Assembly: GCA_024234995.1 (NCBI GenBank)
Contig: JACKNF010000004.1
Location: forward strand, 1 to 64,000
Reading direction: 5' to 3'
Length of the DNA: 64,000 nucleotides
Source of the DNA: Gammaproteobacteria bacterium
GTDB taxonomy: Bacteria > Pseudomonadota > Gammaproteobacteria > Competibacterales > Competibacteraceae
In this document: positions 27,063 to 35,428 of the stretch, piece by piece
How positions within the stretch are numbered: the first letter of the stretch is position 1
How the letters are laid out: each line of letters starts with the position of its first letter
Notes under the pieces: model-generated
What the model saw: only the letters and a program-made list of their open reading frames with translations
The model's database searches: none
What the model was told of the DNA's origin: nothing
Translations under genes and position numbers: made by a program

Positions 27063-27488
27063 TCATTTTATTGGAGTTAATTTGCAAACTGAGACACTAC
27101 CTGATGACTGAGTCCATTGATTGATCATGCCTTGCATGATTTCTCGCCCCTGTGCCAGCAAACCGAGAAACTCAAGCCCGGTTATATAGCGTCCGGGATT
27201 TTCATCCTGATCACTCCAGGCGACCCCCGCCTGAAATTCAAAACTTGCTGGCTGGCCGCTTTCCAGCACGGCCTCCAGCCGTAATGACATGATTTGACCC
27301 AGGGGGAGAATTTCGCTGCCGAGCAATTTCAAGCCACCGAGGCTGATATCGATGACATCGCCCAGCAGGTTTTCCTCATCGAAGACACGCAGGCAAAAAT
27401 GGGTATTGTAACGCTTGTGCTGACGCCGTTTTTTCTCACTCCAGCCATCCTCGATCGCCCAATCCTGTTTGTTTTCTTTTTCTGTCAC
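27063..27488 (-). CDS. PilZ-domain protein
   Basis: A 141-residue cytosolic cyclic di-GMP receptor candidate. The PilZ binding motifs are present: RRQHKRYNTHF (R-x3-R) and IDISLGGLKLLG (D/N-x-S-x2-G), with FEFQAGVAWS and ITGLEFLG in the barrel. Convergent with the hydrolase gene. The HD-GYP phosphodiesterase at 9.8 kb is the nearest cyclic di-GMP enzyme. Confidence 0.88.
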   Translation of the reverse strand: MTEKENKQDWAIEDGWSEKKRRQHKRYNTHFCLRVFDEENLLGDVIDISLGGLKLLGSEILPLGQIMSLRLEAVLESGQPASFEFQAGVAWSDQDENPGRYITGLEFLGLLAQGREIMQGMINQWTQSSGSVSVCKLTPIK

Positions 27489-27569
27489 AGCTAAATCTCC
27501 CAGTCACTTCTAGATGTTTAGTCCCATTGTATATGGCGTAATATACAACCAGTTACGGAAGGAAGATTT

Positions 27570-27674
27570 ATGGAACAGATACTTGGATTAAAGGAGCACG
27601 ATGTCGTAGTTACAACCAAAACAGGGTTAACTTTTGAGGTGATTCTTAAATCTCTCCATCAGGTTCTATCCTAG
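27570..27674 (+). CDS. Small hypothetical protein (34 aa)
   Basis: ATG with GGAAGG at good spacing; encodes MEQILGLKEHDVVVTTKTGL, then TFEVILKSLHQVLS. Not recognised. It overlaps the 3' end of the convergent aldo/keto reductase by 4 bases. May be a real small gene or a relic. Confidence 0.4.
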   Translation: MEQILGLKEHDVVVTTKTGLTFEVILKSLHQVLS

Positions 27675-28654
27675 TTGTCAATGTATCTTTGCATCGCCGC
27701 CGGGTAACGGTCACCGTGAAGGGTGATCTTTGCGGCGGCCCTTTCGATGCTCTCAAGGTCGGCCGACGTCAGCTCCAACGATGCGCCACCGAGGTTTTCT
27801 TTCAGCCTGGAGGCTTTGGTCGTGCCAGGAATCGGTACGATCCACGGCTTTTGTGCGAGCAACCAGGCTAAGGCGACGTGTGCGGGCGTGGCATTTTTTT
27901 CCTGGGCGATCCCGCTGATCAGGGTTACCAGCGCATGATTCGCCTTGCGGTTTTCTTCCGTAAAGCGCGGTACGATCTTGCGGAAGTCGTTTTCTGCAAA
28001 GAAGGTGTTCTCGTCGATCTTGCCGGTCAAAAAGCCTTTGCCCAATGGGCTGAACGGCACGAATCCGATGCCCAGTGCTTCTAGCGCAGGCAGGATCTCT
28101 TTTTCCGGTGCGCGCCAGAAAAGCGAATATTCGCTTTGCAGAGCGGTGACCGGTTGCACGGCATGGGCTTTGCGGATGCTCTGCACACCCGCTTCGGACA
28201 GGCCAAAATGCTTGACTTTACCTTCGGCGATAAGGTTTTTTACCGCGCCAGCCACCTCTTCCATCGGCACGGAGGGATCGACGCGGTGCTGGTAAAACAA
28301 GTCGATACGGTCAGTGCGCAGACGTTTTAAAGAGGCTTCAGCGACCTGCCGGATACGTTCCGGGCGGCTGTCCAGCCCTTTAGCCGCTAGACCGTCCTGA
28401 AAGCCGAATTTAGTAGCGATTACCACTTGATCACGGATCGGCTGGAGTGCTTCACCCACAATTTCTTCATTGGTGAAGGGGCCGTACGCCTCAGCCGTAT
28501 CGAAGAATGTCACACCCAGATCGAAGGCATAGCGAAGAAGCTTGATCGCTTCTTCTTTACTGATGCTCGATCCATAGCCGAAATTCAGGCCCATACAGCC
28601 AAAACCAAGTGGAGAAACTTCCAGCCCGCTATTTCCTAAAATACGTTTTTGCAT
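27671..28654 (-). CDS. Aldo/keto reductase (AKR, YajO/IolS type)
   Basis: A 327-residue NADPH-dependent carbonyl reductase. The (beta/alpha)8 signatures are clear: LGFGCMGLNFGYG, catalytic Asp/Tyr in FFDTAEAYGPFTNEE, Lys in VVIATKFGF, His in YQHRVD, cofactor site IPIPGTTKASRL. ATG 28654 with GGGGAAA upstream matches the family start (MQKRILGNSGLEVSPLG); a longer open frame to 28852 is AT-rich and non-conserved. Divergent from an AraC regulator, which probably controls it. Confidence 0.93.
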   Translation of the reverse strand: MQKRILGNSGLEVSPLGFGCMGLNFGYGSSISKEEAIKLLRYAFDLGVTFFDTAEAYGPFTNEEIVGEALQPIRDQVVIATKFGFQDGLAAKGLDSRPERIRQVAEASLKRLRTDRIDLFYQHRVDPSVPMEEVAGAVKNLIAEGKVKHFGLSEAGVQSIRKAHAVQPVTALQSEYSLFWRAPEKEILPALEALGIGFVPFSPLGKGFLTGKIDENTFFAENDFRKIVPRFTEENRKANHALVTLISGIAQEKNATPAHVALAWLLAQKPWIVPIPGTTKASRLKENLGGASLELTSADLESIERAAAKITLHGDRYPAAMQRYIDN

Positions 28655-29013
28655 AGTCTTTCCCCTTATTAAGATCCAGGCGGCTTTCACATCGAGAAGA
28701 GCTTCCATGATAAAGTTTTGAAGGGAAATCACTTGCCTAAATTTACAAACTTTATGCCTGTTTCTCCTTAATTGAAGAATACAGCTTTCAATTTTCTCCG
28801 CTTTTTCGAGAGTCTTTATATCACCGTTTTTTATTTTATGTATTAAATACAATTATATATTTTAATTTAAATCGATAGCTAATCTGAAAATAATAGAATT
28901 GTGTAAAAAATCAGTAGGAATAGGCAAACAGAATTCTCCAAAAAATAGAAAATGATGGAAATAACAGGCCGCGGCGCTGCGGTCTAAGCATATAGGAGGG
29001 CAGGAGGGTGAAA
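28655..29013. other. AT-rich divergent regulatory region
   Basis: About 360 bases between the aldo/keto reductase and a small plus-strand frame; markedly AT-rich from 28730 to 28960. Expected to contain the aldo/keto reductase promoter, but no box is clear enough to assign. Confidence 0.4.
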
Positions 29014-29154
29014 ATGGCACATATCGGCTTGACAGCGGAAGCCACCCGCTTGCAAACGGCCATCGGTGACCACATGCACCAGCATCCCGGCCTGCCCCGG
29101 AAGCGCGACGGGCTGCACTTGATTCCTCCAGCAGGCGAGAAAACCGCTCAGTAA
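29014..29154 (+). CDS. Small hypothetical protein (46 aa)
   Basis: Preceded by AGGAGGGTG at 6-8 bases; encodes MAHIGLTAEATRLQTAIGDH, then MHQHPGLPRKRDGLHLIPPA and a short tail. His-rich, no family recognised. The good ribosome-binding site is the main support. Confidence 0.4.
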   Translation: MAHIGLTAEATRLQTAIGDHMHQHPGLPRKRDGLHLIPPAGEKTAQ

Positions 29155-29257
29155 CGATATCATTTAAAATGCTTTCAACATGTTCGATGACTTTTTTTTC
29201 CGGAACGAAAGCGCCTCCTGAATTAAGAGGCAAACACGAGGAGAACGATAAGGAACC

Positions 29258-30208
29258 ATGCCTCCGCTGAATGAAAACCGCGGGGCCTTTTCAAAGGCCG
29301 GGGATAACAATGACCGGCCGGACCGCGAAGACTTGAAAAAATTAGCCGTCTTGATTGACAAATTTGCTCCGCATGACGGGCGTTTTGATTTGTCAGGACA
29401 CAGTCTGCATGTGGTCAAGGAGACCAAGACGACCGCTGAAACCACCCATACCCTGAGCCAGCCGGGGATGTGTATCGTAGCCCAAGGAGCCAAGCGGGTT
29501 TCGCTCACTCAGCACGTTTACGACTATAACGAATCACGTATGGTGGTTTATGCGGCGGAAGTGCCGATTTGCGCCCGCATCACCGAAGCCAGCCCAGAAG
29601 AACCTTTTCTCTGCCTGGTCGTGCAGCTAGACCCCCAGAAATTGATCGATCTCATCATGAAAGTCTTTCCACGCGGTGTGCCGAAGACACTGAATACCCA
29701 GGCCATTTATGCCGGCAACAGCCATCCAAAAATCGTCATTGCCGCCATCCGGATCCTGGAACTCATTGTGCAGCAGGAAGACGCTGATCTTCTGGTCCCG
29801 CTGGTCATGGATGAAATCCTCATTCGTCTGCTCCGCAGCCCGGCGGGACCCTCTATCGCGCAAATCGGAATCACAGATTCCCATGCGCAAAAAATTTCCA
29901 GGGCCATTGCATGGCTGAAGAAAAACTATACCGAACCGGTTAAAGTCGAAGACTTGGCCGGAATCTCCGGGATGAGTCCTTCATCCTTCTATAGCCACTT
30001 TAAATCGATTACCTCGATGAGTCCGCTGCAATTCCAAAAAACCTTGCGATTGCAGGAAGCGCGCAACCTGATGATGACCCGCAAAGCGGATGTCAGCCGT
30101 GCTAGCTTTCAGGTGGGCTATGCCAGCCTCTCGCAGTTTAGCCGCGAATACAGCCGTTTGTTTGGATCTTCCCCGAGTCAGGATATCGCGCAATTTCGTA
30201 GCGCCTAA
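29258..30208 (+). CDS. AraC-family regulator (YqhC-like)
   Basis: A 316-residue transcription factor: N-terminal AraC_N/cupin-type sensing domain (TLSQPGMCIVAQGAKRVSLT ... LVVQLDPQKLIDLI) and a C-terminal double helix-turn-helix (KVEDLAGISGMSPSSFYSHF ... FQVGYASLSQFSREYSRLFG). This architecture is that of YqhC, which in E. coli activates yqhD and dkgA in response to aldehydes. Here it is divergent from an aldo/keto reductase, and a yqhD-like gene lies at the other end of the window. The regulatory link is inference. Confidence 0.9.
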   Translation: MPPLNENRGAFSKAGDNNDRPDREDLKKLAVLIDKFAPHDGRFDLSGHSLHVVKETKTTAETTHTLSQPGMCIVAQGAKRVSLTQHVYDYNESRMVVYAAEVPICARITEASPEEPFLCLVVQLDPQKLIDLIMKVFPRGVPKTLNTQAIYAGNSHPKIVIAAIRILELIVQQEDADLLVPLVMDEILIRLLRSPAGPSIAQIGITDSHAQKISRAIAWLKKNYTEPVKVEDLAGISGMSPSSFYSHFKSITSMSPLQFQKTLRLQEARNLMMTRKADVSRASFQVGYASLSQFSREYSRLFGSSPSQDIAQFRSA

Positions 30209-30502
30209 AAAAGACCACCGATGGATGCTGTCAACTTGACCGGAAAGGGTGTCGAGTAAACACCATCACGGCATGACATGACCGGCGCATCCCTGCGCTG
30301 GGCTATAGGGCAATCTGCAAAGCGATCCTGCCCGGCGCCGTTTTACGATGTGGCAGCAAGGTTACCTGCGCCCGGAGTGCAGCACGGCGGAAATGCTCGA
30401 TTACAGGGGTGAGGCGGCCTCACGGCCAATAAGCTGAGCGGTGCTGTACAAGCCAATCCTGCACAGCACCCCTACGAGAGGGGATAGTTGCTCAGCCGGT
30501 AC
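30209..30502. other. Intergenic region with hairpin
   Basis: About 290 bases without a supported gene. Contains an 8-base inverted repeat GGTGCTGT (30440-30447)/ACAGCACC (30473-30480), suitably placed after the stop of the minus-strand secreted-protein gene, but with no T-run. Confidence 0.4.
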
Positions 30503-31105
30503 TTACGGGACGGCACCAACGCCGGTCACTGCGAACCACGCGCCGGTAGGGCTGGTGACCAGCACGATGGGAGCAATGCACGGCTCAGGCAGGTCGAGCA
30601 CGGCCTCAATCTTAGCATTTCCGGCCTTGGGATCGCCGATCATGACCTCTGCGCCATTCTCAGTTTTGAGGTTATCGGTCACCATTTGACCTGTGGCATC
30701 GACCGTAAGGCAACTCACAATGGCTTGAAAGAAGGGTGCCGGATTGCAGTCTGTGCCGCAGTTGCTGGTACCCGGAATAACGAGTCCCTGTACCTCAACC
30801 TCTAGTTTGCCATTGTCTTTCAGCTCCCCTTTGGCGGCGCCTAGCACCCAGGGCAGTCCGCCGCCGCTGATGCCGCGGATGGGATAAGCACCACCGAGAA
30901 AAGCCCCATTGACACCGGCCATGGTCTGGAATTCAAGGACGGTCTTGGTTAATGCCGGCTTTGGCCCATTGCCCCGGCCCGGGTTATCGTCCAGCCCTGG
31001 CGGGTCATCTCGTCCATGGCCTCCTCGATGGCCGTCTGCAAACGCGCCGCCCGCCGTTCCGAGCAATGCGCAGCATGCGGCTGCCAAGATAAATTTGTTG
31101 TTCAT
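30503..31105 (-). CDS. Secreted protein of unknown function, sigma-54 dependent
   Basis: A 200-residue exported protein, not recognised. From ATG 31105 a clear signal peptide (MNNKFILAAACCALLGTAGG, AFA cleavage) leads into a Gly/His/Asp-rich segment (GHRGGHGRDDPPGLDDNPGR) that could bind metal, then a globular part (TVLEFQTMAGVNGAFLGGAY ... GTSNCGTDCNPAPFFQ) with Cys residues able to form disulfides. ATG 31105 is preferred over the frame start at 31177 because the sigma-54 transcription start would lie near 31150. GGAG sits 11 bases upstream. Confidence 0.75.
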   Translation of the reverse strand: MNNKFILAAACCALLGTAGGAFADGHRGGHGRDDPPGLDDNPGRGNGPKPALTKTVLEFQTMAGVNGAFLGGAYPIRGISGGGLPWVLGAAKGELKDNGKLEVEVQGLVIPGTSNCGTDCNPAPFFQAIVSCLTVDATGQMVTDNLKTENGAEVMIGDPKAGNAKIEAVLDLPEPCIAPIVLVTSPTGAWFAVTGVGAVP

Positions 31106-31159
31106 AGGTGAAGTCTCCGTATAGTCGCTCGCGTGGGTCTCATACGATATGCGGAGTAA

Positions 31160-31177
31160 TAGCACGAGATGTGCCAA
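31160..31177 (-). promoter_or_regulatory. Sigma-54 promoter of the secreted-protein gene
   Basis: Minus-strand TTGGCACATCTCGTGCTA: GG (31175-31174) and GC (31163-31162) exactly N10 apart, with a perfect TGGCAC block. Transcription should start near 31150, 45 bases before ATG 31105. Confidence 0.8.
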
Positions 31178-31262
31178 GAATAGATGAATAAGATAAATAA
31201 TTATTTTATATAAAAAATATTTCGATAATTCCGGTCACCGGGAATAGCGGGCTCATCAATGT

Positions 31263-31308
31263 GGGGGATATACCCCAGCAACCTAGGGGAATTCCCCCAA
31301 GGCGGGGG
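31263..31308 (-). repeat. GGGG/CCCC double-hairpin element, copy 2 (putative enhancer)
   Basis: On the minus strand: CCCCC, a CCTTGGGGG-AATT-CCCCTAGG stem, a TTGCT linker, then GGGG-TATAT-CCCCC. It aligns with 23988-24035 block for block. It lies about 90-135 bases upstream of the -24 box of the minus-strand sigma-54 promoter and just 3' of the regulator gene that probably binds it. Confidence 0.65.
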
Positions 31309-31353
31309 ATAACACCGGAGTATCCGCATACAGCGCGTTGCGCCATGCGGGAA

Positions 31354-32769
31354 TCAGGTTTCCTCAGCCGAAAGCCGGTACTTCTCCATCCGGTAGCGCA
31401 GCGTGTCCCGCGATAAGCCCAACAGCTTAGCCGCACGGGTAACGTTCCAGCCCGTCTTACGCAGCGCCTGCACAATCAGCCGTTGCTCCAGTTTCTCCAG
31501 ATCGACACCATCCTCAGGAAAATCCGCAGAAGGCGGGAGGACACCGTCGCGGGGCGGCAGCGCCTGCAACGCCGGGCAGAGCGCCAGATGCGCTGCATCG
31601 ATGACCCCCTCATCCGCAAGCAGCACTGCATGTTCGATGCTATTGCGCAGCTCACGCACGTTGCCCGGCCACGTATAGCGCCGCAATGCCTGCTCGGCGG
31701 CCGGCGTCAATCGCAATCCGGTCCGGCCATAGCGGCGGCCTAAACTGGCCAGAAACGCCTGCGTCAGGCGCATCACGTCCTCGCCCCGCTCGCGCAAGGG
31801 CGGCAATTCGACATGCAGGATGCGCAGGCGAAAGAACAGATCAGAGCGAAACACCCCTTGCCGGACCCGTTCTTCCAGCCGTTGGTGAGTGGCAGCGATC
31901 ACCCGGATATCGACCGTTTGGTCGCGCAGGCCCCCCAGCCGGCGCAGGCGGCGATCCTCCAGTAATTTGAGCAGCTTGGCCTGGAGCGCCGGTTCCATTT
32001 CGCCGATCTCATCCAGAAACAGGGTGCCGCCATGAGCGGTTTCCACCAGCCCCAGCTTGCGCTCCTTGGCATCGGTGAAGGCGCCGCGCTCAAAGCCGAA
32101 TAATTCGGCCTCCAGGAGCGGCGAGGGGATGGAGGCGCAGTTCAATTCAACAAAGGGGTAATCACGGCGCGGTCCCTCGAAATGAAAGGCGCGCGCCACC
32201 AGCTCCTTGCCCGTCCCCGTCTCGCCGGTGATCAACACCGCTGGCGGTTCACCTTCGGTCAGCCGGGTTTCCGCTTCAACGAACTGCTGGATCTTGCGTT
32301 TGAGCGCCTGCATGGGTGGCGATTCGCCGAGTAATTTGTCCAGCCCGCTGCGCTCTGCCTGCCGGCTCTGATAGTAGGCCAATGCCCCTTCCAGCCGTTC
32401 CTGGCCGATGGCTTTATCCAACAGCAGCTTGAGCTCGCTGAGCGCCAAGGGCTTGGTCAGATAGTCATAGGCGCCGGCCTTCATGGCGTCGACGGCGACG
32501 GAAACCCCGCCGTGAGCAGTCATCATCACCACTTTGATATGACAAGCCATGGCACGGATCCGCCGCAAAACGTCCAGACCGTCTAAGCCGGGCAATTGAA
32601 TGTCCAGCAGCACCAGATCCGGGTTGAAGCGGTCCAAGGTTGCCAGGCCTTCCTCACCGCTACTGGCGGCACGGGCCTCGTAACCGTGGCGGGTTAGGTA
32701 GCGGCAAATGTTTTTAGCCAGAATTTCTTCATCATCAATGACCAGCACAGCATGTGACATGGCATTCAC
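31354..32769 (-). CDS. NtrC-family sigma-54 response regulator (ZraR/HydG-like)
   Basis: A 471-residue activator. Receiver 5-120 (LVIDDEE, Asp in LVLLDIQLPGLDG, YDYLTKP). AAA+ domain about 145-385: Walker A GETGTGKE, the sigma-54 contact loop as ELFGFERGAFTDA (GAFTDA instead of GAFTGA), Walker B GGTLFLDEIGE, Arg finger region FRSDLFFRL. C-terminal Fis-type helix-turn-helix (LRKTGWNVTRAAKLLGLSRD, then TLRYRMEKY). It overlaps the end of the sensor kinase by 4 bases. Two sigma-54 promoters with shared upstream repeats lie within 8 kb and are its likely targets. Confidence 0.93.
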   Translation of the reverse strand: MNAMSHAVLVIDDEEILAKNICRYLTRHGYEARAASSGEEGLATLDRFNPDLVLLDIQLPGLDGLDVLRRIRAMACHIKVVMMTAHGGVSVAVDAMKAGAYDYLTKPLALSELKLLLDKAIGQERLEGALAYYQSRQAERSGLDKLLGESPPMQALKRKIQQFVEAETRLTEGEPPAVLITGETGTGKELVARAFHFEGPRRDYPFVELNCASIPSPLLEAELFGFERGAFTDAKERKLGLVETAHGGTLFLDEIGEMEPALQAKLLKLLEDRRLRRLGGLRDQTVDIRVIAATHQRLEERVRQGVFRSDLFFRLRILHVELPPLRERGEDVMRLTQAFLASLGRRYGRTGLRLTPAAEQALRRYTWPGNVRELRNSIEHAVLLADEGVIDAAHLALCPALQALPPRDGVLPPSADFPEDGVDLEKLEQRLIVQALRKTGWNVTRAAKLLGLSRDTLRYRMEKYRLSAEET

Positions 32770-34109
32770 TCAGCCAAGGGAAGCTGCAGGAGGGCGGTGG
32801 CGCCTGCACCTGGCTGGCTGCACAGTTCGAGACGGCCCCCGTAACGCTGAACGATGCGTCGCGCCAGTGCCAGGCCCACGCCGAGGCCGTGCCGTTTGTG
32901 GCTCACGAAGGGTTTGAACGCCTCTGCCAGCTGTTCAGGTGACAGGCCCGTGCCCGTGTCGCTTAGAGTCACGGTGACTCGATGGTTGCGTGGTTCCGCC
33001 GTCACCTGCAACTGGCCCCCATTCGGCATCGCTTCCAGGGCATTAGCCAGTAAACTGTTGAAGACTTGCCCCAGCAGATGAGGATCTGCACACACGCGCG
33101 GCGACCATTCCGGCAGCACGATGTGTAGCGCGACGCCCTGCCGGACACAGCGGTCGCGGAAGTCAGCCACGCTGTGCCGCAACGTTTCATTCAGATCCGC
33201 GCCTTGGGCATTGCCTTCAGGCTGGTGTGAATAGAGTAACAATTCACGGATCCAGGTTTCCATGCGGTCCACCTGAGCGGCGATATCGCCGAGGCACTCG
33301 CGGGTCCCGGCAGCTTCGCCCTCGGCAGCCAGTTCGGCAGAGGAGCGGATGGCCGCTAAAGGATTGCGCAGGCTGTGCGCCACGGCAGCCGCCAGTTCGC
33401 CAACCGTTGCCCACTGCTCGGCCTCGATCAGCGCCTGCTGCTGGTCTGTGATGGTGCGGCTGGCGCGGCGCACGATCCAAAAGAGCATCGCGTAGAGAAA
33501 CAACCCGCCCAGCCCGGCGCTGACCCAGACCAGCCGCTGCCCTCGGGCAATGGTTTCCCAGAGAAGACGGGGCAGTTTATAAAGTTCGACCACCCGGCCA
33601 CCGCACCGTCTGGCCCATGAATGGGGATATAGTTCTCGACAAACTCCTTGATCTCTGGAGCGAAACAGGATGTGCTCGCTCTTGTCGTGGGCCTTGACCT
33701 GGCCCGTGTGCAGCGCCAGCTGGCCATTCAGGGCGCGATCCAGCTCCGGATTATTTTCGGGAAACTGCCGGCCAGCCAGCGGCTTCTCGGTCGACCACAG
33801 GACAACCCGATCAAGGGAGTAGACATTGGCGCGCACCACATCGGGCATGTGGGCGATCCGCTTGAAGAAATCATCCAGCGGTCCCTGCCGTTTGGCGGGG
33901 TCCGGTTCGCTGAAATACCGGCTGGTGTTCTGTGATTGAGCGATGCTTTGGACGAATTCCAAGGTCAACAACCCGTTCTGCTCCAGCAAGGTCTCGCGCA
34001 GGAAGCGGGACAACAACGCGGCTGACACGATGCCGATGAGGACAATGGACAACAGACTGAGCGCCGAGAATGAGCGCAGCAGATTATAGGGTTTTCGGGA
34101 TATGCGCAT
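32766..34109 (-). CDS. Membrane sensor histidine kinase, partner of the NtrC-type regulator
   Basis: A 447-residue kinase: TM1 (FSALSLLSIVLIGIVSAALL), a periplasmic sensor about 40-180, TM2 (LVWVSAGLGGLFLYAMLFWI), HisKA (ELAAAVAHSLRNPLAAIRSS), HATPase (LLANALEAMPNGG; GTGLSPEQLAEAFKPF; GLGVGLALARRIVQRYGG). Residues about 150-180 read a wrong frame (RDQGVCRELYPHS) between two compensating shifts near 33663-33665 (A run) and 33593-33595 (C run). The other frame there reads APEIKEFVENYIPIHGPDGA, which fits a sensor domain continuing into VVELYKLPRLL. So the frame is open but about 30 residues may be scrambled. Confidence 0.85.
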   Translation of the reverse strand: MRISRKPYNLLRSFSALSLLSIVLIGIVSAALLSRFLRETLLEQNGLLTLEFVQSIAQSQNTSRYFSEPDPAKRQGPLDDFFKRIAHMPDVVRANVYSLDRVVLWSTEKPLAGRQFPENNPELDRALNGQLALHTGQVKAHDKSEHILFRSRDQGVCRELYPHSWARRCGGRVVELYKLPRLLWETIARGQRLVWVSAGLGGLFLYAMLFWIVRRASRTITDQQQALIEAEQWATVGELAAAVAHSLRNPLAAIRSSAELAAEGEAAGTRECLGDIAAQVDRMETWIRELLLYSHQPEGNAQGADLNETLRHSVADFRDRCVRQGVALHIVLPEWSPRVCADPHLLGQVFNSLLANALEAMPNGGQLQVTAEPRNHRVTVTLSDTGTGLSPEQLAEAFKPFVSHKRHGLGVGLALARRIVQRYGGRLELCSQPGAGATALLQLPLAE

Positions 34110-34217
34110 AAGATCAGGATCTATAGCAAAAAATTAATTTTGATTATAGTCCAGGATGTTGTCTATTCCCGTCCCAGAGATATCCGGCAGTTCGAGCACC
34201 GGACTGAAAGGATGCCC

Positions 34218-35428
34218 TCACTCGTGCCTGAGCGCCTCGATAGGATCGAGCCGGGCCGCGCGGCGCGCCGGAAAATAGCCGAACAGCACGCCAATGGCCG
34301 CCGAGAACAGAAACGATAGCAGATTGATGCCAGGATCGAAGATATACGGCACCTGCATGACCTTGGCCAGCCCGAGTGACGCGAGCATGGCTAGAATGAC
34401 GCCCACAATGCCGCCCAATGCCGACAAGGCCACTGCCTCCACCAAAAATTACAGCAACACTTCTCGTTCAGGGCGCTGATCGCCAGCCGGATGCCGATTT
34501 CCAAGGTGCGTTCGGTCACCGACACCAGCATGATGTTCATGATCCCTATGCCACCCACCAGCAGGCTGACCGCCGCCACTGCGCCCAGCAACATGGTCAG
34601 AACCTTGGTGGTGCCGGTCAGCGCCTCCGCGATCTGCCGGGTATCGAGGATGGAGAAATTATCCTCCTCGTTGGCGGCGATTTTGCGGCGTTCACGCATC
34701 AGCCCGCGCAGATCGGCCATGACTTGATCGGTGTTGGCGCCATCCATCACCGATATCATGAGAGTATGGATATCTTGGTTGCCGGTCAGGCGGCGCTGCA
34801 AGGTGCGCAGCGGGATCACCACGATGTCATCCTGATCGGTGCCCATTGTCGATTGACCTTTGGATTGGAGCAGGCCAATCACCTCGCAGGCGAAATTCTT
34901 TATGCGCAACTCATTGCCCAGCGGCGACTGGCCGCCGAACAATTCCTTGCGAACCGTCGCGCCGATTACGCAAACAGCCTTGCCGGCGCGCTGCTCGGTG
35001 GCGGTAAAAGTCCGCCCATCGGCAATTTGCCAATTGCCCGCAGTGAAATAGGCATTGGTGCTGCCAGTCACAGTGCTGGACCAGTTGCGCGCTCCGCACA
35101 CCACCGTCACGCTCTTGCTGGTCACCGGCGCGACTGCTTTGACCGGGGCAATCTGGGTGGCAACGGCTTCCACGTCACGGGCCTTGAAATTCGGGGAGCC
35201 AGCCTCGTCCCGGCCCGGTCCGAGCCGCTTGCCAGGGCGCACCATGATGAGATTACTGCCGAGGCTAGAAATCTGGTCTGAAACCGCGCGAGTGGCGCCA
35301 TTGCCCAGTGTGACCATGGTGATCACCGCGCTGACGCCGATCACGATACCGAGGATCGTCAAGAACGACCGCAGCAAATTGCGCCGGATCGCCCGTAAGG
35401 CCAGTAGAATGCTACTCCAGAACATCAA
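34218..35428 (-). pseudogene. MacB-type ABC permease with frameshift and nonsense codon
   Basis: An about 400-residue FtsX/MacB permease: N-terminal TM (RSFLTILGIVIGVSAVITMV), periplasmic domain (ATRAVSDQISSLGSNLIMVR ... TGNQDIHTLMISVMD), then TM2-4 (LLGAVAAVSLLVGGIGIMNI ... ALSALGGIVGVILAM ... LSFLFSAAIGVLFGYFPARR) and the typical end RLDPIEALRHE. The frame breaks after GIRLAISALNEK near 34460, where one base is missing. Even when corrected, a TAA (34449-34451) replaces a codon where relatives have Gln. Two lesions make genuine loss of function likely, which would disable the whole efflux pump. Confidence 0.8.

Noticed and set aside
30290..30436. Short frame after the AraC gene (GYLRPECSTAEMLDYRGEAA)
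   Set aside because: No start with a ribosome-binding site and no recognisable similarity.
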